Assembly: GCA_001311585.1 (NCBI GenBank)
Contig: BBBN01000123.1
Location: 1-5,401, forward strand
Origin: Thermus sp. JCM 17653
GTDB lineage: Bacteria; Deinococcota; Deinococci; Deinococcales; Thermaceae
Length of the DNA stretch: 5,401 nt
Direction of reading: 5' to 3'
This document shows, in pieces, positions 1 through 5,401 of this stretch; the stretch's first letter is position 1; every line of letters starts with the position of its first letter. The notes under the pieces are model-generated. The model did not search any database, was not told the DNA's origin, and was given only the letters and a program-made list of their open reading frames with translations. The position numbers and the translations under genes are program-made.

Positions 1-637
1 AGGAGGGCCAGGTCGGCCTCGAGGCGGGCCTTCTCCCTCCCAAGCCGGTCCCGCTCCGCCTCCGCCCTCCGCCCTTCCTCCTTGAGCCCCTGGAGGCGCG
101 CCTCCAGGGCCTTTAGGGCTTGGCTCCTTTCCCGGAGGAGCCCTTCCTTCTCCCCCAGGGCCCTTTCCCTTTCCCCCAGGAGGGCCGTAAGCCTTTGCCT
201 TTCCCCTTCCAGGCCGCCACCTCGGCCTCGAGGCGCCTCCTCAGGGCCTCCGCCTCCCCCAAGGCCCGGGCCAGCTCTTTCCGGTCCTCCCTTAGGGCCG
301 TCACCTCGGCCAGGGCCCGGGCGCTTTCCGCCTCCAGGGCCTCCTTGGCGCGAAGCAGGGCCTCCCGCTCCTCCTTAAGCCGGTCCCTTTCTTGGCGGAC
401 GGCCTCGGCCTCCAGGATGGTCTCCCGGGCCTCGCGGAAGACCAGGAGGAAGCCCAGGTAACTGAAGAGGGCGATTCCCACCCCGGTGAACACCGCCACC
501 AGGGTGGCCGTCTGCCGGGGCCTGAGGCCCAAAAGGCGGTAGTGGCGCTTCCCCGCCCACTTGGCCACCCTGTCCCCCAGGTAGGCCACCAGGGCGGAAA
601 GGAGGAGAATGAGGATAAGGAGGGCCCAGAAGGTCAC
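1..637 (-). CDS. DUF3084 family membrane-anchored coiled-coil protein (partial, frameshifted)
   Basis: About 212 residues are visible and the gene continues past the left edge. The GTG start at 637-635 overlaps the lptB stop (GTGA), so translation is probably coupled. The N-terminus has two hydrophobic helices (about residues 3-20 and 45-67) separated by a short basic segment containing GDR (21-23) and [10 protein letters not shown] (35-44). This arrangement is what I know from DUF3084 proteins of cyanobacteria and Deinococcota. From about residue 70 on, the protein is a highly charged Glu/Arg/Leu/Ala heptad coiled coil. The reading frame breaks near 212: one G seems missing from a GGG run on the plus strand. 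Adding it changes a Trp-Lys-Gly run back to [11 protein letters not shown] and keeps the coiled coil open to the window edge; uncorrected, the frame stops at 113. The function is unknown. An envelope role beside LptB is inference. Confidence 0.8.
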
Positions 638-1362
638 AGCTCGTAGTCCTCGCCCAGGTAGTGCCGCCGCACCCCCTGGTCCTTGGCGAAGGTCTCCGGG
701 TCCCCGTGGAAGAGGATCTGGCCGTCGTACATCACGTAGACCCGGTCGGTGATGGCCAGGGTCTCCCGCACGGCGTGGTCGGTGATGAAGACCCCCACCC
801 CCCGCCTTTCCCGGAGCTCGGCGATGACCTTCTGGATCTCCTTGACGTTCTTCGGGTCCACCCCGGTAAAGGGCTCGTCCAGGAGGATGAAGTCGGGGTC
901 GGTGGCCAGGGCCCGGGCTATCTCCAGCCGCCTCCTTTCCCCCCCGGAAAGGGCGTAGGCCATGCGGTCTTTGAGGTGGTAGATGGCCAGCTCCTCCAGA
1001 AGGGCCTTGGCCTTCTCCAGCCGCTCCCTCTTGGAAAGGGGCTGGAACTCCAGGATAGCCAGGAGGTTCTCCCACACCGTCATGCGCCGGAAGGCGCTGG
1101 GCTCCTGGGGAAGGTAGCCGAGGCCCAGCCGGGCCCTCTTGTACATGGGCAGGCGGCCGATCTCCTGCCCTTTGAGGAAGATCCGCCCCGCCGTGGGCTT
1201 GATGAAGCCCACCACCATGTAGAAGGTGGTGGTCTTCCCCGCCCCGTTGGGGCCGAAGAGGGCCACGATCTCCCCCCGCCTCAGGTGGAGGTCCACCCCC
1301 CGCACCACCTCCTTGGGGCCGAAGCGCTTCCTCAAACCCTGGGCCAAGAGCTCGCCGTCCAT
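634..1362 (-). CDS. lptB: LptB-type ABC transporter ATP-binding protein
   Basis: This is an intact 242-residue cytoplasmic ATPase subunit of an LptBFG-type exporter, close to the E. coli LptB length. Visible motifs in order are Walker [11 protein letters not shown] (37-46), Q-loop YLPQEPSAF (Gln86), signature [15 protein letters not shown] (138-152), Walker B FILLDEP (158-164, catalytic Glu163), D-loop GVDP (167-170) and H-loop TDH (His196). [10 protein letters not shown] after the Q-loop and TDHAVRETL are typical of LptB rather than of generic ABC proteins. I chose ATG 1362 because homology begins there; the frame stays open upstream only as antisense of gltX. TTG at 1371 is an alternative start. 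In LPS-making bacteria LptB powers extraction of LPS from the inner membrane. Thermus is generally described as lacking classical LPS, so its cargo is uncertain. The 54-bp gap to gltX shows no convincing leftward promoter. Confidence 0.93.
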   Translation of the reverse strand: MDGELLAQGLRKRFGPKEVVRGVDLHLRRGEIVALFGPNGAGKTTTFYMVVGFIKPTAGRIFLKGQEIGRLPMYKRARLGLGYLPQEPSAFRRMTVWENLLAILEFQPLSKRERLEKAKALLEELAIYHLKDRMAYALSGGERRRLEIARALATDPDFILLDEPFTGVDPKNVKEIQKVIAELRERRGVGVFITDHAVRETLAITDRVYVMYDGQILFHGDPETFAKDQGVRRHYLGEDYEL

Positions 1363-1398
1363 TACCCCCAAGCCTAAGGCCCAACCTTTAGGCCCGGG

Positions 1399-1407
1399 TG
1401 AGATAAT
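1399..1407 (+). promoter_or_regulatory. Extended -10 promoter of gltX
   Basis: TGAGATAAT fits the extended -10 pattern TGnTATAAT with one mismatch. Transcription would start near 1414, about three bases before the gltX ATG at 1417, which implies a leaderless or nearly leaderless mRNA. No good -35 is visible, as expected for an extended -10, and no Shine-Dalgarno lies before the ATG. Confidence 0.55.
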
Positions 1408-1416
1408 GGGCACGGT

Positions 1417-2823
1417 ATGGTGGTGACCCGCATCGCCCCAAGCCCCACGGGAGACCCCCACGTGGGCACGGCCTACATCGCCCTTTTCAACTACGCCTGG
1501 GCCAGAAAAAAACGGGGGGCGCTTTATCGTACGCATAGAGGACACGGACCGGGCGCGCTACGTCCCCGGGGCCGAGGAAAGGATCCTCGCCGCCCTAAAG
1601 TGGCTCGGCCTCACCTACGACGAGGGACCCGACATCGGCGGCCCCCACGGGCCCTACCGGCAGTCGGAAAGGCTTCCCCTCTACCAAAGGCACGCCGAGG
1701 AGCTCTTGAGGCGAGGGTGGGCCTACCGGGCCTTTGAGACCCCGGAGGAGCTGGAAAGGATCCGCAAGGAGAAGGGAGGCTACGACGGCAGGGCCCGGTC
1801 CATCCCCCCGGAGGAGGCCGAGGAAAGGGCGAAGCGGGGCGAGCCCCACGTGATCCGCCTCAAAGTCCCCCGCCCCGGGACCACGGAGGTCAAGGACGAG
1901 CTTCGCGGGGTGGTGGTCTACGACAACGGGGAGATCCCCGACGTGGTCCTCCTGAAGTCCGACGGCTACCCCACCTACCACCTGGCCAACGTGGTGGACG
2001 ACCGCCTCATGGGGGTCACGGACGTGATCCGGGCCGAGGAGTGGCTGGTCTCCACCCCCATCCACGTCCTCCTCTACCGGGCCTTCGGCTGGGAGGTGCC
2101 CCGGTTTTACCACATGCCCCTCCTGCGCAACCCCGACAAGACCAAGATCTCCAAGCGCAAGAGCCACACCTCCTTGGACTGGTACAAGGCGGAGGGGTTT
2201 CTTCCCGAGGCCCTTAGGAACTACCTCTGCCTCATGGGCTTCTCCATGCCCGACGGGCGGGAGATCTTCACCCTGGAGGAGTTCATAGAAGCCTTCACCT
2301 GGGAGAGGGTCTCCTTGGGAGGGCCGGTCTTTGACCTGGAGAGCTCCGCTGGATGAACGGGAAGTACCTCCGGGAGGTGCTCTCCCTGGAGGAGGTGGCC
2401 GAGAGGGTGAAGCCTTTTCTGAGGGAAGCGGGCCTGGCCTGGCCCGACGAGGCCTACCTGAGGCGGGCGGTGGAGCTCATGCGCCCCCGGTTGGACACCC
2501 TGAAGGAGCTCCCCGAGAAGGCCCGCTACTTCTTCGCCGAGGACTACCCCATCTCGGAGAAAGCCCTGGCCAAGCTTCAGGAAGGGCTTCCCGTTCTCCA
2601 GGAGCTCTACCCCCGCCTAAAGGCCCAAGAGGAGTGGAGCGAGGCTGCCCTCGAGGCCCTCCTCCGGGGCTTCGCGGCGGAGAAGGGCCTAAAGCTCGGC
2701 CAAGTGGCCCAACCCCTCCGGGCCGCCCTCACGGGGAGCCTGGAAACCCCGGGGCTTTTTGAGATCCTGGCCCTTTTGGGAAAGGAGCGGGCCCTTGCCC
2801 GGCTGGAGCGGGTCCTCTCGTGA
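1417..2823 (+). CDS. gltX: Glutamyl-tRNA synthetase (two compensating frameshifts)
   Basis: This class Ib aminoacyl-tRNA synthetase charges tRNA-Glu with glutamate in the cytoplasm. The HIGH-type motif is [11 protein letters not shown] (8-18) and the KMSKS-type loop is KISKR (243-247). The catalytic and connective part runs to about 320 and a helical anticodon-binding part follows. Arg358 (in MRPR) matches the T. thermophilus residue known to read the third anticodon base and make the enzyme discriminate against tRNA-Gln. The given sequence breaks the gene twice. A7 at 1506-1512 should be A6, restoring [17 protein letters not shown]. An A is missing near 2342, restoring [13 protein letters not shown]. 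With both corrected the protein is 468 residues, the length of the T. thermophilus enzyme. As given, three ORF pieces result. The start is ATG 1417, supported by homology from the first residue ([12 protein letters not shown]). Confidence 0.95.
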
Positions 2824-2848
2824 AAAAGGCCGCAAGCCCGCGTATACT
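2820..2848 (+). promoter_or_regulatory. Sigma-70-type promoter of the secreted-protein gene
   Basis: The -35 box GTGAAA (2820-2825, four of six matches to TTGACA) overlaps the gltX stop codon. A 17-base spacer leads to the -10 box TATACT (2843-2848). The predicted start is near 2855, one base before the ATG at 2856, giving a leaderless mRNA. The GGAGGGG just before that ATG is too close to be an ideal Shine-Dalgarno for 2856. This promoter probably also serves ftsY. Confidence 0.55.
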
Positions 2849-2855
2849 GGAGGGG

Positions 2856-3292
2856 ATGAAGCGGCTTCTCCTCTCCCTCACCCTACTCCTGGGCTTGGCC
2901 AGCGCCCAAAGCGCCATCGGGATGCGCTTTGGCTACGGGGAAGGGCTGGGCCTCACCTTCGGGGCCGGGGTGGAAAACCGCCTGCGGCAAAACCTCTCGG
3001 GCCGCCTTCTGGCGGAGCTCTCCCCGGAGGCTCCCGGGGTGGCCCTGGAGGCCAGCCTCCTCTTTAAGCCGGACCTGGGCCAGTACGACCCCTCCCTCGC
3101 CGGGACCCTACTACTTCGGCGGGGGCTTAAGCGGCCTCCTGGGGCCGGTGCCCACCTTGGGGGTGAGCTTCAGCCTAGGGCTGGAAGCTCCTGGACCCCT
3201 ACACCGGCCTCTTCGCCGAGGGCACCTACGTCTACGGCTTCGCCCAGTTCCCCAAGGTCTGGCGCCTGGCCTTGGGGGTGAACTTCCGCTAG
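2856..3292 (+). CDS. Secreted beta-rich protein of unknown function, outer-membrane-like (two frameshifts)
   Basis: I do not recognise a named family. The start ATG 2856 gives a clean signal peptide: MKR, a Leu-rich core, then ASA with likely cleavage between residues 17 and 18. The mature part alternates hydrophobic and polar residues with many Gly and aromatics (MRFGYGEGLGLTFGAGVENR, PYYFGGGLSGLL, TLGVSFSLGLELL) and ends in RLALGVNFR, like the last strand of a small outer-membrane beta-barrel. Two single-base insertions break it: about 3102-3104 (GGG, probably GG) and 3185-3186 (AA, probably A). Correcting both gives 144 residues ending at TAG 3290-3292; uncorrected, the first frame reads out of register to 3281. 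It has its own promoter after gltX and ends 3 bases before ftsY. The exact frameshift sites are inferred from sense continuity rather than an alignment. Outer-membrane location is inference. Confidence 0.7.
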
Positions 3293-3295
3293 GGG

Positions 3296-4210
3296 ATGGC
3301 CGGCTTCTTCGATCGCCTGAAAGCGGGCCTTGCCAAGACCCGGGAGAAGCTCCTTAAGGCCATCCCCTGGGGCGGCAACCCCGAGGAGGTGCTGGAGGAG
3401 CTGGAAATGGCCCTCCTCGCCGCCGACGTGGGCCTCGAGGCCACCGAGGAGCTCCTGGCCGAGGTGCGGGCCTCAGGCCGCAAGGACCTGAAGGAGGCGG
3501 TGAAGGAAAAGCTCGTCCAGATGCTGGAACCGGAGGAGCGGCGGGCCACCTTGAGGAAGCTGGGCTTCCGCCCCCAAACCCCTAAGGCGGTAGAGCCAAG
3601 GGCCACGTGATCCTGGTGGTGGGGGTGAACGGGGTGGGCAAGACCACCACCATCGCCAAGCTGGGCCGCCTCTACCAGGGCCTGGGCAAGAAGGTCCTCT
3701 TCTGCGCCGGGGACACCTTCCGGGCCGCCGGCAGCGCCCAGCTCGCCGAGTGGGGGAAGCGCCTGGGGATCCCGGTGATCCAGGGCCCCGAGGGAGCGGA
3801 CCCCGCCGCCCTCGCCTTTGACGCCACCCAGCCAGGAAGGCCAGGGGCCTTGACCTCCTCCTGGTGGACACCGCCGGGAGGCTCCACACCAAGCAGGGCC
3901 TCATGGAGGAGCTGAAGAAGGTGAAGCGGGCCATCGCCAAGGCCGACCCCGGGGAGCCGGGGGAGGTGTGGCTGGTGCTGGACGCGGTCACCGGCCAAAA
4001 CGGCCTGGAGCAGGCCAGGCGCTTCCACGAGGCCGTGGGCCTCACCGGGGTCATCGTCACCAAGCTGGACGGGACCGCCAAGGGCGGGGTCCTCATCCCC
4101 ATCGTGCGCACCCTGAAGGTGCCCATCCGGTTCATCGGGGTGGGGGAAGGCCCGGAGGACCTCCAGCCTTTGATCCCGAAGCCTTCGTGGAGGCCCTTCT
4201 CGAGGCCTAA
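3296..4210 (+). CDS. ftsY: Signal recognition particle receptor FtsY (three frameshifts)
   Basis: FtsY is the SRP receptor GTPase that docks ribosome-nascent-chain complexes at the membrane with Ffh. The N domain is residues 1 to about 85 (starting MAGFFDRLKAGLAKTREKLL), without the long acidic A domain of E. coli. GTPase motifs after correction are G1 GVNGVGKTTT (110-119), G2 DTFRAAG (140-146), G3 DTAGR (192-196), G4 TKLDGTAKGG (256-265) and closing GVGEGPEDLQPFDP (282-295). Three single bases are missing: a C at 3596-3597, a G near 3831 and a C at 4167-4168. Restoring them gives 305 residues ending at TAA 4208-4210, very close to the 304 residues I recall for T. aquaticus FtsY. The ATG lies 3 bases after the previous stop, with AGGGG directly before it, so co-translation is likely. 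Confidence 0.95.
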
Positions 4211-4324
4211 GCGCCCGCACGTTGTCTTCGCAACATGGGATACCCGAAACAGGGCCAGGAGCAGGCTCTTTGGGGTACTTATACCCCTTTGGCGTGAATC
4301 CTTCGCCTAAGCCCAAGTACGGAA

Positions 4325-4341
4325 GCCCTGCGGGCCTTTTT
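4325..4341 (+). terminator. Candidate intrinsic terminator after ftsY
   Basis: A short all-GC stem GCCC-TGC-GGGC (4325-4335) is followed by C and five T (4337-4341). It lies 115 bases after the ftsY stop, on the strand and side expected for the gltX/ftsY transcript. The stem is only 4 bp, so this is a modest call. Confidence 0.4.
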
Positions 4342-4350
4342 GACCGGGGC

Positions 4351-4378
4351 CTCCATGCTGGCTTGGGCCAGCATGGGG
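4351..4378 (-). terminator. Long perfect hairpin just after the DUF5522 stop
   Basis: CCATGCTGGC (4353-4362) and GCCAGCATGG (4367-4376) form a perfect 10-bp stem with a 4-base TTGG loop. A G-T wobble and a C-G pair extend it to 4351-4378. On the minus strand it begins 5 bases after the DUF5522 stop codon, so it most likely terminates or protects that transcript. No T-tract follows on either strand, so termination is inferred from position and strength. It could act in both directions. Confidence 0.45.
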
Positions 4379-4383
4379 TGGTA

Positions 4384-4539
4384 TTAACCCCTTTCCTCCT
4401 CCCTCCAGGGGCAGTGGCGGCACCCAGAGCCGCAACAGTAGCCCCGTTTGCGGTGGTAGGCCTCGGTGAAGACCACCCGCCCCTCCTCCCGGTAAAAGTC
4501 CTCTCCCTCTTTGAGGTCCTGAGGCGCTCCCTCCTCCAT
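4384..4539 (-). CDS. Small Cys-rich DUF5522 family protein
   Basis: This is a 51-residue protein starting at ATG 4539-4537 and ending at TAA 4386-4384. The core DFYREEGRVVFTEAYH followed by KRGYCCGSGCRHCPW (31-45) matches the DUF5522 pattern: an acidic/aromatic start, then KRGYCCGxGCRHCP. Cys35, Cys36, Cys40 and Cys43, with His42, could bind a metal or act in thiol chemistry; the family's role is not known to me. The frame is open further upstream to 4809, but that part is antisense to dsbB and shows no homology. GGAGG sits two bases before the ATG, too close for a standard ribosome site, and a TAAACT (4552-4547) would place transcription start next to the ATG. This is one of only two genes here without an apparent frameshift. 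Confidence 0.85.
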   Translation of the reverse strand: MEEGAPQDLKEGEDFYREEGRVVFTEAYHRKRGYCCGSGCRHCPWREEERG

Positions 4540-4569
4540 GGCCTCCAGTTTAGGGGTATGCTCTTCCCG
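4540..4569. promoter_or_regulatory. Divergent start region between DUF5522 and dsbB
   Basis: Only 30 bases separate the two chosen ATGs. Leftward, TAAACT (4552-4547) could be a -10 with start near 4540. Rightward, TATGCT (4557-4562) could be a -10 with start near 4569, next to ATG 4570. Both would give leaderless mRNAs. Neither has a good -35, so these are weak calls; overlapping promoters could make the two genes compete. Confidence 0.25.
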
Positions 4570-5076
4570 ATGCAGCGCGCCTCCCTCCTCCTCGCCTTCG
4601 CCTGGGCGGTGGCCCTGGTGGCCACCTTGGGGAGCCTCTACTACTCGGAGGTGCGGCTCTTCCTGCCCTGCGAGCTCTGCTGGTACCAGCGGATCTTCAT
4701 GTACCCCCAGGCGGTTCTGCTGGCCATGGCCTTGTGGCGGCAGGACTTCGGGGTCTGGCCTTACAGCCTGGCCCTTTCCCTGATGGGCGGGAGCCTCAGC
4801 ACCCTCCACCTCCTGGAACAGCGCTTCCCCGACCTCTTCACCCTGGCCTGCAAGCCTCCCGTACCCTGCAGCACGGAATACATCCCCCAGTTCCCCATTC
4901 CCTTGCAGGCCCTCATCGCCTTCCTCCTCATCGCCTTAAGCATGGTCCTCCTGTCCAAGGAGGCCCGCAGCTTTCCTGACCCGGGGGCCCGGCATGAAGC
5001 GGGTAGACCTCTTCACCGACGGGGCCTGCCTGGGCAACCCCGGGCCCGGGGGGTGGGCGGCCCTCCTCCGCTTTGA
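4570..5076 (+). CDS. dsbB: DsbB/BdbC-type disulfide oxidoreductase (end probably frameshifted)
   Basis: This is a four-helix inner-membrane protein that reoxidises a DsbA-like thiol oxidase and passes electrons to quinone. Membrane segments are about 6-23, 42-56, 64-82 and 110-128. Catalytic pairs are CELC (Cys34, Cys37) after helix 1 and CKPPVPC (Cys94, Cys100) in the second periplasmic loop. The motif [14 protein letters not shown] is typical of the short DsbB branch. ATG 4570 is preferred because the helix follows directly; ATG 4558 is an in-frame alternative. As given the frame runs to TGA 5074-5076, but everything after about 4977 is an out-of-register reading of rnhA. If one C is missing from CC at 4975-4976, the protein ends at TGA 4977-4979 with 136 residues, the usual family size and just before rnhA. 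I favour that shorter product. Confidence 0.88.
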   Translation: MQRASLLLAFAWAVALVATLGSLYYSEVRLFLPCELCWYQRIFMYPQAVLLAMALWRQDFGVWPYSLALSLMGGSLSTLHLLEQRFPDLFTLACKPPVPCSTEYIPQFPIPLQALIAFLLIALSMVLLSKEARSFPDPGARHEAGRPLHRRGLPGQPRARGVGGPPPL

Positions 5077-5401
5077 CGCCCAGGAAAAGCTCCTCTCCGG
5101 CGGGGAGCCCTGCACCACCAACAACCGCATGGAGCTCAAGGCGGCCATAGAGGGCCTAAAGGCCCTCGAGGAGCCCTGCCAGGTGGACCTCCACACCGAC
5201 AGCCACTACCTCAAGAAGGCCTTCACCGAGGGCTGGCTGGAAAGCTGGCAAAAAAAGGGGCTGGCGCACGGCGGAGGGCAAGCCGGTGAAAAACCGCGAC
5301 CTCTGGGAGGCCCTCCTTAAGGCCATGGCCCCCCACCGGGTGGGCTTCCGCTTCGTGAAGGGGCACGCCGGCCACCCGGAGAACGAGCGGGTGGACCGGG
5401 A
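4994..5401 (+). CDS. rnhA: Ribonuclease HI (partial at right edge, frameshifted)
   Basis: RNase HI cuts the RNA strand of RNA:DNA hybrids. The first 135 residues are visible; the family is about 150-166 residues, so the C-terminus lies outside the window. After correction the catalytic set is complete: Asp9 ([16 protein letters not shown]), Glu47 (TTNNRMEL), Asp69 (LHTDSHYL), His124 ([13 protein letters not shown]) and Asp134. The numbering matches RNase HI closely. An extra base in the A7G4 run (5250-5260) sends the given frame to an early stop at 5320. Removing one A gives [20 protein letters not shown]; removing one G gives WQKKGW instead. The first resembles the WRKRGW I remember from T. 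thermophilus. The start is ATG 4994, with GGGGG six bases upstream as a possible ribosome site. The T. thermophilus protein has a few more N-terminal residues. Confidence 0.92.

Larger units (their letters stand above)
4211..4383. other. Structured non-coding region between convergent ftsY and DUF5522 genes
   Basis: No credible gene lies here. Four inverted repeats are packed into about 170 bases. A hairpin starts just after the ftsY stop (GTTG, loop TCTTCG, CAAC at 4221-4234, extendable outward to about 4215-4239 with a mismatch and a bulge). GGGGTA-CTTA-TACCCC is at 4272-4287. GCCC-TGC-GGGC followed by T5 is at 4325-4341. A long hairpin is at 4351-4378. The third and fourth suit transcription termination. 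The first two lack T-tracts and could belong to a dispersed extragenic repeat or a structured RNA. No tRNA-like cloverleaf is visible. Confidence 0.5.

Noticed and set aside
661..1377. 238-codon plus-strand open frame opposite lptB
   Set aside because: It mirrors lptB codon structure, with a His/Pro/Gly/Val-rich translation typical of antisense frames. lptB itself has every ABC motif.
113..1384. Long 423-codon open frame on the minus strand
   Set aside because: Its first part is an out-of-register reading of lptB, rich in Gly/Pro/Arg. Only the part from 637 down is real, as the DUF3084 gene.
1363..1545. N-terminal extension of lptB upstream of ATG 1362
   Set aside because: The added residues are antisense to gltX and its promoter, with no ABC-like sequence. 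ABC homology starts at about 1362.
3296..4210. ftsY as a true pseudogene
   Set aside because: All GTPase motifs survive once three single bases are restored. ftsY is normally essential, and frame breaks affect neighbouring genes equally.
4211..4383. tRNA, CRISPR or riboswitch in the gene-free stretch
   Set aside because: There is no cloverleaf or T-arm motif and no regularly spaced direct repeats. It sits downstream of both flanking genes, where a riboswitch would have no target.
3672..4625. 317-codon minus-strand open frame across ftsY and the intergenic block
   Set aside because: It is an antisense shadow in GC-rich DNA, low-complexity Arg/Pro/Gly, with no recognisable domain, and conflicts with ftsY, DUF5522 and dsbB.
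1..5401. Insertion sequence, phage or defence system
   Set aside because: No transposase, integrase, terminal repeats or defence-type domains are visible. All recognisable genes are housekeeping or envelope genes with uniform composition.

Overview
This window looks like chromosomal DNA from a Thermus species (Deinococcota). It is very GC-rich with strong G/C third positions. The glutamyl-tRNA synthetase, FtsY and RNase HI read as close relatives of the Thermus proteins I remember, down to residue numbering (GluRS KISKR at 243-247 and Arg358; 468 residues). I place it at genus level only.

Layout. On the minus strand, reading leftward, are lptB (1362-634) and a DUF3084 membrane/coiled-coil protein (637 to the left edge, partial), joined by a 4-base GTGA overlap. 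Diverging from them on the plus strand are gltX (1417-2823), a small secreted beta-rich protein of unknown function (2856-3292) and ftsY (3296-4210). Bases 4211-4383 are non-coding, between convergent genes, and rich in inverted repeats. A 51-residue Cys-rich DUF5522 protein (4539-4384, minus) follows, divergent from dsbB (from 4570, plus). The last gene is rnhA, which runs off the right edge.

How the genes relate. This is mostly housekeeping: glutamate charging (gltX), membrane targeting of ribosomes (ftsY), removal of RNA:DNA hybrids (rnhA), disulfide formation (dsbB) and envelope lipid export (lptB plus DUF3084). Several starts lie within a few bases of a predicted transcription start, so leaderless mRNAs are likely for gltX and the secreted protein.

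The dominant oddity is quality. Five genes (DUF3084, gltX, the secreted protein, ftsY, rnhA) are broken by single-base indels, and dsbB probably is too. Together that is about ten events in 5.4 kb, mostly in short homopolymers. Removing them restores proteins of normal family length with all catalytic motifs. Because gltX and ftsY are normally essential, sequencing or assembly error is far more likely than gene decay. Coordinates below span the restored genes.

I see no mobile element, CRISPR array, tRNA or rRNA, and no convincing new multi-gene system. The items most worth a second look are the lptB-DUF3084 pair, the structured block at 4211-4383, the unknown secreted protein, and the DUF5522/dsbB divergent pair.
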